DNA from: Bog-950 sp046329515
Lineage (GTDB): Bacteria > Bacteroidota > Bacteroidia > Chitinophagales > LD1
Reading direction: 5' to 3'
DNA: 64,000 nt
NCBI GenBank assembly: GCA_046329515.1
Contig: JAXLUM010000001.1
Location: forward strand, 372,001 to 436,000
Within the stretch, counting starts at the first letter, position 1. Every line of letters starts with the position of its first letter. Of the stretch, positions 25,638 to 34,600 are shown one piece after another. Below the pieces are notes generated by a model that saw nothing but the letters and a program-made list of their open reading frames with translations, ran no database searches and was not told the origin of the DNA. The translations under genes and the position numbers were made by a program.

Positions 25638-26519
25638 ATGCAGTACATGGAAGGCATGTTAAAAGAAGGTACCCTAAAGGGTAAAACAATTATTATAACC
25701 GGCGGCGGTACAGGCCTCGGCAAATCAATGACAAAATACTTTTTAACCCTGGGCGCCAACGTGGTTATTACCAGCCGTAAGTTGGAGGTGCTGCAAAAGA
25801 CTGCTTCGGAGCTGGAAGCTGAAACAGGTGGCAAAGTGTTAGCAGTACAATGCGATGTTCGCAACTGGTTGGAAGTAGAGAAGATGGTGGAAAGCACAGT
25901 AGCTACCTTCGGCGGCATAGATGTGCTTGTAAATAATGCAGCAGGTAATTTCATTAGCCCGACTGAGCGTTTGTCGGCACGGGCATTTGATACTGTGGTG
26001 GATATAGTATTAAAAGGTTCCTATAATTGTACGTTGGCTTTGGGCAAATACTGGATTAATAACAACCAGCGTAATAAAGCGGTACTAAGTATAGTTACTA
26101 CTTATGCATGGACCGGTTCTGCTTACGTAGTGCCTTCCGCTTGTGCTAAAGCAGGTGTATTGGCCATGACACGGTCATTGGCCGTTGAATGGGCAAAATA
26201 TGGCATACGTATGAATGCTATTGCGCCGGGCCCATTTCCTACAAAAGGTGCATGGGATAGATTAGTACCGGGAGAGTTCCGTGAGAAGTATGACTTGGTT
26301 AAGCAGGTGCCTTTGCGCCGTGTTGGCGAGCATCAGGAGCTTTGTAATCTGGCGGCTTATCTTGTGTCAGACTATTCAGCCTATGTCAATGGTGATGTGG
26401 TGACTATTGACGGCGGTGAGTGGCTACAGGGAGCCGGGGAGTTCAACCTGTTTGACGATGTAACCAAGGAGCAGTGGGATATGATAGAGAAGATGGTGAG
26501 AGGAGCGAAAAGCGAATAA
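25638..26519 (+). CDS. SDR oxidoreductase, 2,4-dienoyl-CoA reductase type
   Basis: A 293-residue short-chain dehydrogenase closely resembling mitochondrial/peroxisomal 2,4-dienoyl-CoA reductase, which uses NADPH to help beta-oxidation of unsaturated fatty acids. The cofactor motif is ITGGGTGLGKS and the NNAAGNF motif follows. The catalytic region TTYAWTGSAYVVPSACAKAG lacks the classical YxxxK; instead a Tyr stands earlier, with Ser and Lys in SACAK, the arrangement of the DECR subfamily. MNAIAPGPFPTKGA is also DECR-like. A second ATG at 25650 is possible. The DtxR-type gene starts 5 nt downstream. Confidence 0.88.
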   Translation: MQYMEGMLKEGTLKGKTIIITGGGTGLGKSMTKYFLTLGANVVITSRKLEVLQKTASELEAETGGKVLAVQCDVRNWLEVEKMVESTVATFGGIDVLVNNAAGNFISPTERLSARAFDTVVDIVLKGSYNCTLALGKYWINNNQRNKAVLSIVTTYAWTGSAYVVPSACAKAGVLAMTRSLAVEWAKYGIRMNAIAPGPFPTKGAWDRLVPGEFREKYDLVKQVPLRRVGEHQELCNLAAYLVSDYSAYVNGDVVTIDGGEWLQGAGEFNLFDDVTKEQWDMIEKMVRGAKSE

Positions 26520-26524
26520 CATTC

Positions 26525-27181
26525 ATGACTTTTAGTACAACCGAGGAAAACTATATAAAAGCCATCTTTCATCTCAGTGAAGAAGGAGAGGAAAGTATTT
26601 CTACCAATAGCATAGCCAAAGCCGTAAACGCTACGGCGGCTTCAGTTACCGATATGCTGAAAAAGCTGAAGCAGAAAAAAATTATTACGTACGAAAAATA
26701 TCATGGTGTGCACCTTACTAAAGATGGCGAACGCATTGCCAAGGGTATCGTGCGCAAGCACCGCTTATGGGAAGTATTCCTGGTAGAGAAGTTGGGATAC
26801 GGCTGGGATAAAATTCATGATATAGCTGAGCAGTTGGAACATATACATAGCGATGAGTTAATTGATAAGCTCGATAAGTTTTTGGGTTATCCGCGCTTTG
26901 ACCCGCACGGTGACCCTATTCCTGATGCATCAGGTAACATTCACAGCCATAAGCAGGTGTTGTTGTCAGAAATGGTTGCAGGCCAGGGTGGCAAGGTTTT
27001 AGGGGTAAAAGATAGTTCGGCCAAATTTTTGCAATATCTGGATGGTCACCATATACAATTAGGCTCGTCAATTGAAATACACGAGATTATAGACTTTGAT
27101 AGCTCATTTGTAATTAAGCTGGACAAAAAAAAGAAAGCCACTATTAGCAAAATGGCGGCTCAAAATATTTTTATAGGTTAG
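26525..27181 (+). CDS. DtxR/MntR-family metal-dependent repressor
   Basis: From ATG 26525 the product has 218 residues, the normal size; an upstream GTG would overlap the reductase gene and is unlikely. The N-terminal winged helix reads TEENYIKAIFHLSEEGEESISTNSIAKAVNATAASVTDMLKKL. The metal-binding dimer domain has GIVRKHRLWEVFLVEKLGYGWDKIHDIAEQLEHIHSDEL and FDPHGDPIPD. A C-terminal FeoA/SH3-like domain follows. It should bind Mn or Fe and repress uptake genes. A matching palindrome overlaps the promoter of mntH 1.3 kb away, so mntH is the likely target. Confidence 0.9.
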   Translation: MTFSTTEENYIKAIFHLSEEGEESISTNSIAKAVNATAASVTDMLKKLKQKKIITYEKYHGVHLTKDGERIAKGIVRKHRLWEVFLVEKLGYGWDKIHDIAEQLEHIHSDELIDKLDKFLGYPRFDPHGDPIPDASGNIHSHKQVLLSEMVAGQGGKVLGVKDSSAKFLQYLDGHHIQLGSSIEIHEIIDFDSSFVIKLDKKKKATISKMAAQNIFIG

Positions 27182-27185
27182 TCTT

Positions 27186-27671
27186 TTAAGGTAGAATCAA
27201 CTGCCAATACCCAACATCTTCCCACTTGTTGAATTTATAGCCTACTTCTTTTTGAATGCCTACTTTCTGAAATCCCAGCTTTTCATGCAGCCTTATACTG
27301 GCAGGGTTGGGCGGCACAATGCCGGCGATTACACAATGGATTTTGCGTTCCTTTAGTAGTTCGATTAGGGCTTGGTATAGTAAAGTGCCATAACCTTTTT
27401 GCTCTAATCCGTTTTTCAAATACACCGTACTTTCTGCAGTAAACCTATAAGCGGAACGGCTTTTCCATTCTGTTGCATAGGCATAGCCAACTATCTCACC
27501 TTCCACTTCCATTACTATCCACGGATATTTCTCCTTAACACTCTTGATGCGCTCATCCATTTCCTCTACTGTTTTGCGCTCCTCCTCAAAGGTTACAACG
27601 GTATGCTCAATGTAGTAGTTGTAAATTTCAGTAATGGCCGGTACATCCTTGCTTGTAGCTTCCCTTATCAT
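27186..27671 (-). CDS. GNAT N-acetyltransferase (phosphinothricin acetyltransferase-like)
   Basis: A 161-residue GNAT enzyme that transfers acetyl from acetyl-CoA to an amine. The opening MIREATSKDVPAITEIYNYYIEHTVVTFEEE and the acetyl-CoA segment LEQKGYGTLLYQALIELL resemble the PAT/BAR subgroup, as does NPASIRLHEKLGFQKVG. The natural substrate is unknown; housekeeping members often act on methionine derivatives. Its start codon shares one nucleotide with the stop of the upstream SGNH gene (TAATG), so translation is coupled. Confidence 0.85.
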   Translation of the reverse strand: MIREATSKDVPAITEIYNYYIEHTVVTFEEERKTVEEMDERIKSVKEKYPWIVMEVEGEIVGYAYATEWKSRSAYRFTAESTVYLKNGLEQKGYGTLLYQALIELLKERKIHCVIAGIVPPNPASIRLHEKLGFQKVGIQKEVGYKFNKWEDVGYWQLILP

Positions 27672-28354
27672 TAGTGGCTAAGTATATTGGTAATGAGCTT
27701 GCTTAATTCGGAGGCCCAGTGCAAATACATTTTACCCGAAGGGTGCAGGCCGTCATTTGCAATAAGAGCTTCATCTTTAGCCGCTAAACGGGAGTGTGCG
27801 GTAATATCAATATAATGCACCCCTGCCTTAGCCGCTTCCTCTTTATTAACTGCATTAAATTCGTCAATCTCTCTGCCTATTTGTTCACCCGTCCGTTGCT
27901 TGGCATCCTGTGCTACAAAGGGCGTTACCCCCCAATCGGGTATAGAAATAACTACTACATGATTCTTATTGCCTCCGGCGTAATCAATTGCTGTATGCAA
28001 TAGCTCGGCAAACTCCTTGCGGTAATTATTTAAATTTCTTTGCCGGTATTGGTTGTTTACCCCTATCAATAGGGTTACAAAGGAGTAAGGACCTTTCAAA
28101 TTCCGCTCCTTTATAACTGAAGCAAGTTCATCGGTGGTCCATCCTGTTTTGGCAATAATATCAGGTTGGTTGAATTCAATGCCTTTTTCATACAGCAACT
28201 CCACTGTTTTCTCCGGAAAACGGTCTTTTTCCGCAACGGATTCGCCAATGGTGTAAGAATCGCCAAGGCATAAAAGAGTATAGCGTTTAGAAGCCATAAT
28301 GGTTTGATTTATAAGAAGTGCAAGTAAGCAAAAGGTAATGCCACGAATGCCCAT
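27671..28354 (-). CDS. SGNH/GDSL-family hydrolase
   Basis: From ATG 28354 the protein has 227 residues. It starts with a hydrophobic segment that could be a signal peptide (GITFCLLALLINQTIMA), followed by LLCLGDSYTIGES (block I). Block II Gly is in AKTGWTTDEL, block III is IGVNNQ, and block V is NDGLHPSG. All catalytic positions of an SGNH esterase are present. It is divergent from mntH, and the shared 87-nt gap carries the metal-repressor-type palindrome, so this gene could also respond to metal; this is inferred. Confidence 0.85.
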   Translation of the reverse strand: MGIRGITFCLLALLINQTIMASKRYTLLCLGDSYTIGESVAEKDRFPEKTVELLYEKGIEFNQPDIIAKTGWTTDELASVIKERNLKGPYSFVTLLIGVNNQYRQRNLNNYRKEFAELLHTAIDYAGGNKNHVVVISIPDWGVTPFVAQDAKQRTGEQIGREIDEFNAVNKEEAAKAGVHYIDITAHSRLAAKDEALIANDGLHPSGKMYLHWASELSKLITNILSH

Positions 28355-28389
28355 AGTTTCAAAGCAAAGCAAAAAAATCTAAAATAAAT

Positions 28390-28420
28390 TTTGATTCAAC
28401 TAAAATGATTTTTAGATTTG
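28390..28420 (+). promoter_or_regulatory. mntH promoter, consensus Bacteroidota type
   Basis: TTTG (28390-28393), 19 nt, then TAGATTTG (28413-28420): an exact match to TTTG-N19-TAnnTTTG. Transcription should begin near 28426, about 16 nt before the mntH start codon. Confidence 0.7.
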
Positions 28421-28427
28421 TCTAAAA
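28410..28427. promoter_or_regulatory. Probable DtxR/MntR operator overlapping the -7 element
   Basis: TTTTAGA (28410-28416) and TCTAAAA (28421-28427) are perfect 7-bp inverted arms around a 4-nt centre. The palindrome covers the -7 element, so a bound repressor would block RNA polymerase. Similar but imperfect half-sites (TCTAAAA and TTTTGAT) lie upstream at about 28378-28395. The AT-rich form resembles operators of the DtxR/MntR family, and such a repressor is encoded at 26525. Confidence 0.65.
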
Positions 28428-28441
28428 TTTGAAATAGCTGT

Positions 28442-30307
28442 ATGCAAAAATCCTTGCAGGAAGTACATGGAAGTATTGACACCACCCGAAGTAGCACCAG
28501 GCTTAAGCGCTTCATGCTTTTTCTGGGTCCGGCTTTTTTGGTGGCTGTAGGGTACATGGACCCCGGCAACTGGGCTACCGATATTGCGGGGGGAAGTAAA
28601 TACGGCTATCAGTTAATATGGGTGTTGTTAATGAGCAACCTTATTGCTCTGTTGCTTCAATCATTAAGTGCCCGCTTGGGTATTGTAGCGGGTAGAGATT
28701 TGGCGCAGGCCAGCCGTGAGAATTATCCCGCTTTTGTAAATATTCCTTTGTGGGTGTTGGCGGAAGTGGCCATAGCAGCCTGCGACCTTGCTGAAGTATT
28801 GGGCATGGCTATAGGTCTAAATCTTCTGTTTCACCTTCCGCTGTTGTGGGGCGTTAGCCTCGCCATACTCGATACGTTTATCATCTTCTTTTTGCAGAGC
28901 CGGGGTATGCGCTATATGGAAGCCTTTATCTTCTCCTTAGTAGCCCTTATTGGTGTTTCCTTCTTTTTGGAAATATTCTTTGCGCACCCTGATGCCGCTG
29001 AATTAGCTAAGGGCTTTGTTCCTTCCGTTCTTTCTGATGGGGCATTGTATATAGCAATTGGTATTATAGGCGCTACAGTTATGCCGCACAATCTTTACCT
29101 GCATTCTGCCCTGGTGCAAACCCGTAATGTAAAACGGGACGAGGCCGGTCTAAGGCAGGCCATTCGCTTCAACTTTTTTGATTCGGCTATAGCACTAAAC
29201 CTTGCGTTTTTTGTAAATGCCTCCATATTGATTTTGGCCGCCGCTGTATTTTTTAAAAGCGGGTACCACGATATAACTGAAATACAGGACGCTCATAATT
29301 TGTTAGAGCCTCTAATGGGCCGACACCTGGCGCCCATACTATTTGCTGTGGCATTAATAGCATCGGGCCAAAGTTCTACTATTACAGGTACGCTTGCGGG
29401 CCAAATAGTAATGGAAGGGTACCTTGACTTACGCATTGCGCCTTGGTTAAGAAGGCTTATAACCCGTTTGTTAGCCGTTGTTCCTGCATTCCTGGTAATT
29501 TATTTGTTGGGGGAAGATAAGGTAGGAGATATGCTGATTTTATCGCAGGTAATATTAAGCCTGCAGTTGGGCTTTGCCATTATACCGCTTATACAATTTG
29601 TTAGCGATAAGGAGAAGATGGGTAAGTTTGCGATTGGCCCGATTATTAAACTGCTTAGCTGGCTTTCGGCAATTATTATAATCGGCTTAAATATTAAGTT
29701 GGTTATAAGCACACTTACGGAATGGCGTATTGCATTGGAAGACCACATTTGGGTGTTTGACCTTATCGTTTTACCGGTAGTTATTTTATCGGCAATACTG
29801 TTGGTATACGTAATCTTTATGGCTGTAACAGGCCAAAAGCTTTCGCGTAAAGGCCAGGTGCCCCACGGCAAGGCGGAGTTGTTACCGCAAATACAGGCTA
29901 AAACGTATACCCATATCGCTATCTGTATAGATTTTTCAAACAGCGATGTAAAGGCGATAACAGAGGGTGTAGCTCACGGTTCAAGAGAAACTGAATTTTA
30001 CCTGATACACATTGTAGAAACTGCCGGTGCACGCAGAATGGGTGCCGAAATACAGGACTATGAAACGCATGAGGACTGGAAGGAATTACAAAAGTACGGT
30101 GATAAACTGAGGGCGCAGGGTTTTAAGGTGCATGAGAAGTTAGGTTTCGGTGAAGCTAGAAAGCAAATACCTGTATTAACGGAAGAAGTAGGCGCACAAC
30201 TTTTGGTTATTGGCAAACACGGCCACCGCGGTGTTTCTGATTTTGTATTAGGCGAAACAATAAATGAAATACGGCACGTAGTTAAGTGTCCGGTGTTGGT
30301 AGTATAA
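28442..30307 (+). CDS. mntH: Nramp divalent-metal transporter fused to a universal-stress-protein domain
   Basis: A 621-residue protein. Residues about 20-450 are an Nramp proton-coupled Mn/Fe importer with eleven or so helices. The metal-site motif Asp-Pro-Gly-Asn lies at 40-43 and MPHNLYLHSALVQTR near 214 supplies the second metal motif. Residues from about 488 to the end are a complete UspA-like domain (THIAICIDFSNSDVKAI, later LLVIGKHGHRGVSDFVLGE with the ATP-binding G-x2-G-x9-G type loop). The fusion is known in some Bacteroidota. The promoter and operator upstream indicate metal-dependent control. The next gene begins 7 nt later. Confidence 0.93.
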   Translation: MQKSLQEVHGSIDTTRSSTRLKRFMLFLGPAFLVAVGYMDPGNWATDIAGGSKYGYQLIWVLLMSNLIALLLQSLSARLGIVAGRDLAQASRENYPAFVNIPLWVLAEVAIAACDLAEVLGMAIGLNLLFHLPLLWGVSLAILDTFIIFFLQSRGMRYMEAFIFSLVALIGVSFFLEIFFAHPDAAELAKGFVPSVLSDGALYIAIGIIGATVMPHNLYLHSALVQTRNVKRDEAGLRQAIRFNFFDSAIALNLAFFVNASILILAAAVFFKSGYHDITEIQDAHNLLEPLMGRHLAPILFAVALIASGQSSTITGTLAGQIVMEGYLDLRIAPWLRRLITRLLAVVPAFLVIYLLGEDKVGDMLILSQVILSLQLGFAIIPLIQFVSDKEKMGKFAIGPIIKLLSWLSAIIIIGLNIKLVISTLTEWRIALEDHIWVFDLIVLPVVILSAILLVYVIFMAVTGQKLSRKGQVPHGKAELLPQIQAKTYTHIAICIDFSNSDVKAITEGVAHGSRETEFYLIHIVETAGARRMGAEIQDYETHEDWKELQKYGDKLRAQGFKVHEKLGFGEARKQIPVLTEEVGAQLLVIGKHGHRGVSDFVLGETINEIRHVVKCPVLVV

Positions 30308-30314
30308 CCACTAT

Positions 30315-31061
30315 ATGAGAACTACGGTTATAATACTATTGCTTTTAATAGGTACAAGGCTTGCGGCTCAGGATAAAATTGAATGCGATCGCCCTGACCA
30401 GACAGAAACGCCCGCTATTGTACCTGCAGGGTATTTTCAAATGGAAAGCGGGTTTTACTACGAACAGGAAAGTAAAAGTGAGCGGAGGATTGTTTACCCT
30501 GCTTCGCTTTTAAAATACGGCTTGGGTAATGTAGCCGAGTTCCGTTTAGAAATTGAAAATTCCAGCGGCTTACCGGCTTCAGGTGAAACAGGTACACATG
30601 GCATGCACCCAATTGCCTTTGGCGCTAAGGTGAAAATTTGCCCCCAGAAAAAATGGATACCGCAAACCTCAGTAATTGTTATGGGTAGCGTACCCGTGCT
30701 GGCAACAAAAAACAGAAAGGAACTATACCCCAGCCCTGAAATACGCTTCACCTTTCAGCACGTAATTAAACGCTTTTATGTAGCCTATAACTTAGGCGCG
30801 CTTTGGAGTAGTGATGAGTTCAGAACTACCGGCCTTTATACATTTACGGGCGGCTACACCATTACCGATGATTTAAGTTGTTATGTAGAACTATACGGCT
30901 TTATACCTCACCAAGCAAGGTCGGATAACCGGGTTGCTGCAGGTTTAGGTTTTACTCCCCGAAACAATGTAATGCTTGATGTTTCCGCCGGTGTTAGTAT
31001 TGATAGCAAAGTGCCCCGCTGGTGGACAGGATTAGGCATTTCTTTTCGCTTGCCTAAATAA
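30315..31061 (+). CDS. Outer-membrane beta-barrel protein (MetA-pathway/phenol-degradation type)
   Basis: A 248-residue exported protein with a signal peptide (residues 1-18, ending RLAAQ). DRPDQTETPAIVPAGYFQMESGFYYE followed by alternating strands is typical of the Phenol_MetA_deg outer-membrane barrel family. The C-terminus ends in an aromatic-rich strand (WWTGLGISFRLPK). It lies 7 nt after mntH, so it probably shares the metal-regulated transcript and could be the outer-membrane partner for metal entry; that role is inferred only from position. Confidence 0.75.
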   Translation: MRTTVIILLLLIGTRLAAQDKIECDRPDQTETPAIVPAGYFQMESGFYYEQESKSERRIVYPASLLKYGLGNVAEFRLEIENSSGLPASGETGTHGMHPIAFGAKVKICPQKKWIPQTSVIVMGSVPVLATKNRKELYPSPEIRFTFQHVIKRFYVAYNLGALWSSDEFRTTGLYTFTGGYTITDDLSCYVELYGFIPHQARSDNRVAAGLGFTPRNNVMLDVSAGVSIDSKVPRWWTGLGISFRLPK

Positions 31062-31066
31062 GGGCA

Positions 31067-31498
31067 TCAATTCTTCTCTAAATATTCTTTCAACAACAGA
31101 CCCAGGTGTTCAAGCCTTTTATGCGCTACTCCTTTAATTACACCACCCATTAACTTGTACATGCCTTTGGGTTCAATGGTTAGCGAATGATTAAGCAGCG
31201 TGCCTGTTTTACTCTTTGAAAATTCTGCGCGGTGTATGATTTTGCCAAACTTGGTACTAAGGGCCTGTTCAAAAAGCTTATCCTTCTCCACCTGTATATA
31301 CTCCACTTCAATTTCACCGGCATCGTTTGATGTGGCTGAGTAACGGGCACCTGCGCCTAATGGCCCGGCAGTCAGCTTTTTAATATCGCTTAAGCCTTCG
31401 TGGTGGTTCCACTTCGCCTGGTTATAAGGGTCCGAAGCCATGGCAAACACTTCTGAAACGGGTTTACTGATTTCTATACTTGCTGATACAGTTATCAT
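31067..31498 (-). CDS. SRPBCC-fold protein
   Basis: A 143-residue START/SRPBCC-type protein, a helix-grip fold that holds small hydrophobic ligands. The pattern ISKPVSEVFAMASDPYNQAKW at the N-terminus and the long C-terminal helix (VAHKRLEHLGLLLKEYLEK) are typical. It lacks a signal peptide. It converges with the barrel-protein gene with only 5 nt between the stops, and is separated from rpoC by a terminator. The ligand is unknown. Confidence 0.75.
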   Translation of the reverse strand: MITVSASIEISKPVSEVFAMASDPYNQAKWNHHEGLSDIKKLTAGPLGAGARYSATSNDAGEIEVEYIQVEKDKLFEQALSTKFGKIIHRAEFSKSKTGTLLNHSLTIEPKGMYKLMGGVIKGVAHKRLEHLGLLLKEYLEKN

Positions 31499-31584
31499 AT
31501 ACTGCTATAATAGTAAGAGTAGCGGCTATTTTCAAACGCAGTTGTTGACATAAGAATAACGGTGTAGCGCCAATGCTATTGTTA

Positions 31585-31625
31585 TAAAACAAAACAGCCC
31601 CGCTAAAGCGAGGCTGTTTTGTTTT
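31585..31625. terminator. Terminator downstream of rpoC
   Basis: AAACAGCCCCGCT pairs with AGCGAGGCTGTTT across a short loop (one mismatch), flanked by A/T runs on both sides. It lies 43 nt beyond the rpoC stop codon and should end that transcript before the SRPBCC gene. Confidence 0.85.
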
Positions 31626-31667
31626 ATGTGCTATCATGCTTCTACAAACTGAGCATGACAGGTGTAA

Positions 31668-34600
31668 TTATCCGATTAACTCTACTCCACCGGTTTCTAC
31701 TTTCTTTTCGGTTTTTTCGAGGTCTTCTTTGTTGGTAACAATTATCTCCTTGAACTTGCGTAAGCCGGTACCTGCTGGTATGCGGTGGCCCACAATTACG
31801 TTCTCTTTCAGGCCTTGCAGGTAATCGCGCTTGGCTGAAATTGAAGCCGTGCTTAATACCTTGGTAGTTTCCTGGAACGAAGCTGCAGAAATCCATGAGT
31901 GTGTTGCCAAAGATGCGCGGGTTATACCTTTTAACTGCGGAGATGCAGTAGCAGGTATAGCATCGCGGTATTCTAACAACTTCTTGTCAGCACGCTTAAG
32001 AACTGAGTTCTCTTCGCGTATTTGACGCAGGGTAGCTATCTGGCCTGCGCGCATGTTTTCGCTTTCGCCGGCTTCGGTAATTACCTTCTTGTCAAATATT
32101 TCATCGTTAGATTCTAACAGGTCAAACTTATCAACCGCTTCACCTTCAAGGAACATAGTATCGCCCGGATCATCTACCACCATCTTGCTCATCATCTGGC
32201 GAACAATTACTTCAATGTGCTTGTCGTTGATTTTGATACCCTGTAAACGGTACACTTCCTGAATTTCATTCACTAAGTATTCCTGAACAGCGAATGGCCC
32301 TTTAATTGCAAGAATATCAGTTGGAGTTACAGCACCGTCAGACAGTGGAGTGCCTGCACGAACGAAGTCCTGCTCCTGCACCAGAATGTGGCGGCTAAGA
32401 GGAACTAAGTATTTGCGGATATCGCCTTCGCGGCTTTCAACTATTACTTCGCGGTTACCACGCTTAACACCACCAAAACGTACTACGCCATCTATTTCAG
32501 ATACTGTAGCAGGGTTGCTTGGGTTACGTGCTTCAAACAATTCAGTTACACGTGGCAGACCACCGGTAATATCCTTCACCTTACCCATTACTCTAGGTAT
32601 TTTGGCAATGATTTGACCGTGTTTCACTTCTTCACCGTTTTCGATGTTGATGTGGGCGCCCACAGGCAGGTTGTACACCTTACCTTCTTTACCGTGTTCT
32701 ACAATAATTGAAGGAATCTTGGTTTTATCTTTTGATTCGATAATCACTTTCTCGCGGTGGCCGGTTTGTTCATCCATCTCATCGCGGAAGGTGATGTTTT
32801 CAATAATGTGTTCGAACTTAGATTTACCGTTGTGTTCGCTGATGATAACGTTGTTATATGGATCCCACTTACAAATCAGGTCACCTTTCTTAATGTTCTT
32901 ACCATCCTTCACAGAAATTTGTGAACCGTAAGGAATGTGGTGAGAGATTAATACTTTATCAGGGTTATCTTCTTTCACAATACGTAATTCGCCTGTACGG
33001 CCGATAACGATTGTTGCCTTTTCGCCATTCTCGTCAGTAGCATGTGTTACACGCACACCGTCAAACTGAACAACGCCATCAAAACGGGCAGTAATTTGTG
33101 ATTCAGAAGTACCTAAGCTTGCGATACCACCCACGTGGAAGGTACGAAGTGTAAGCTGGGTTCCCGGTTCACCGATAGACTGTGCAGCGATAATACCTAC
33201 AGCATCTCCTGTTTCAGCCAGGCGGTTAGTGGCCAGGTTACGTCCGTAACACTTAACACAAACACCCTTGCGGCTTTCGCAGGTTAATACTGAACGAATC
33301 TCAATAGTTTCAATACCTGAAGATTCAATACGCTTGGCAACATCTTCCATAATGTCCTGTCCGGCATGTGCCAACAGTTCATCTGTTTCAGGGTGGTAAA
33401 CATCATTTAAAGAAGTACGGCCCAGGATACGATCGAACAATGGTTCAACAATGTCCTCGTTATCTTTCAATGCGCTGATAGCAATACCACGCAGTGTTCC
33501 GCAGTCTTCTTCAGTAATTACAACGTCCTGTGCAACGTCAACTAAACGACGGGTCAGGTAACCTGCATCCGCTGTTTTAAGAGCCGTATCGGAAAGACCT
33601 TTACGCGCACCGTGTGTAGAAATGAAGTATTCCAATACCGAAAGACCTTCCTTAAAGTTCGCAAGGATCGGGTTTTCGATAACCTCAGAACCTGTAGAGC
33701 CTGACTTACGCGGCTTAGCCATAAGGCCCCTCATACCTGAAAGCTGCTTAATCTGCTGTTTAGAACCCCTCGCACCTGAGTCAAGCATCATGAAGATAGA
33801 GTTGAAACCCTGCTTGTCTTCGCTGATTTGCTTCATCAACTGGTTAGTAAGGCGGTTATCCGTTGCAGTCCATATATCTACTACCTGGTTAAAGCGTTCT
33901 TTGTCGGTAATAAAGCCCATTTGGTAACTGTCGTAAATCTCATCTACTTTCTGCTGAGCATCTTCAACCAGTTTTTCTTTGTTGCTTGGTGTTACCACGT
34001 CGCGCAGGTTAAAGCTCAAGCCGCCTTTGAATGAGTAGAAGAAGCCAAGCTTCTTAATATCATCAAGGAATTTAGAAGTAGTAGGTATGTCGGTTTCAGC
34101 AAGAATAGAACCGATAACATCTTTTAGCGTTTTCTTGCCTAACATTTTGTTTACGAAGCCTACGTTCTCAGGTACAACCTGGTTAAATATTACGCGGCCT
34201 ACCGTTGTTTCAATAACACGGTAAACCATTTTGCCGTTTTCCTTAACACGAACGCGGCACTTAACTACAGTGTGTAATTCTACTTTGCCTTCGTTAAGGG
34301 CAATTATAGCTTCTTCAGCACCGTAGAAAGCAAGGCCCTGGCCTTTTACTTTTTCAGTTTCAGTGCTGCGCTTTTCTTTGGTCATATAGTACAAGCCCAA
34401 CACCATGTCCTGTGAAGGAAGAGTGATTGGCGTACCGTTTTGTGGGTTCAAAATGTTGTGCGAAGCAAGCATCAGCATTTGTGCTTCAAGAATAGAAGCA
34501 TTGCTTAGCGGCACGTGCACGGCCATTTGGTCACCGTCAAAGTCAGCGTTAAACGCTGTACAAACCAGCGGGTGAAGTTGTATCGCTTTACCTTCAATTA

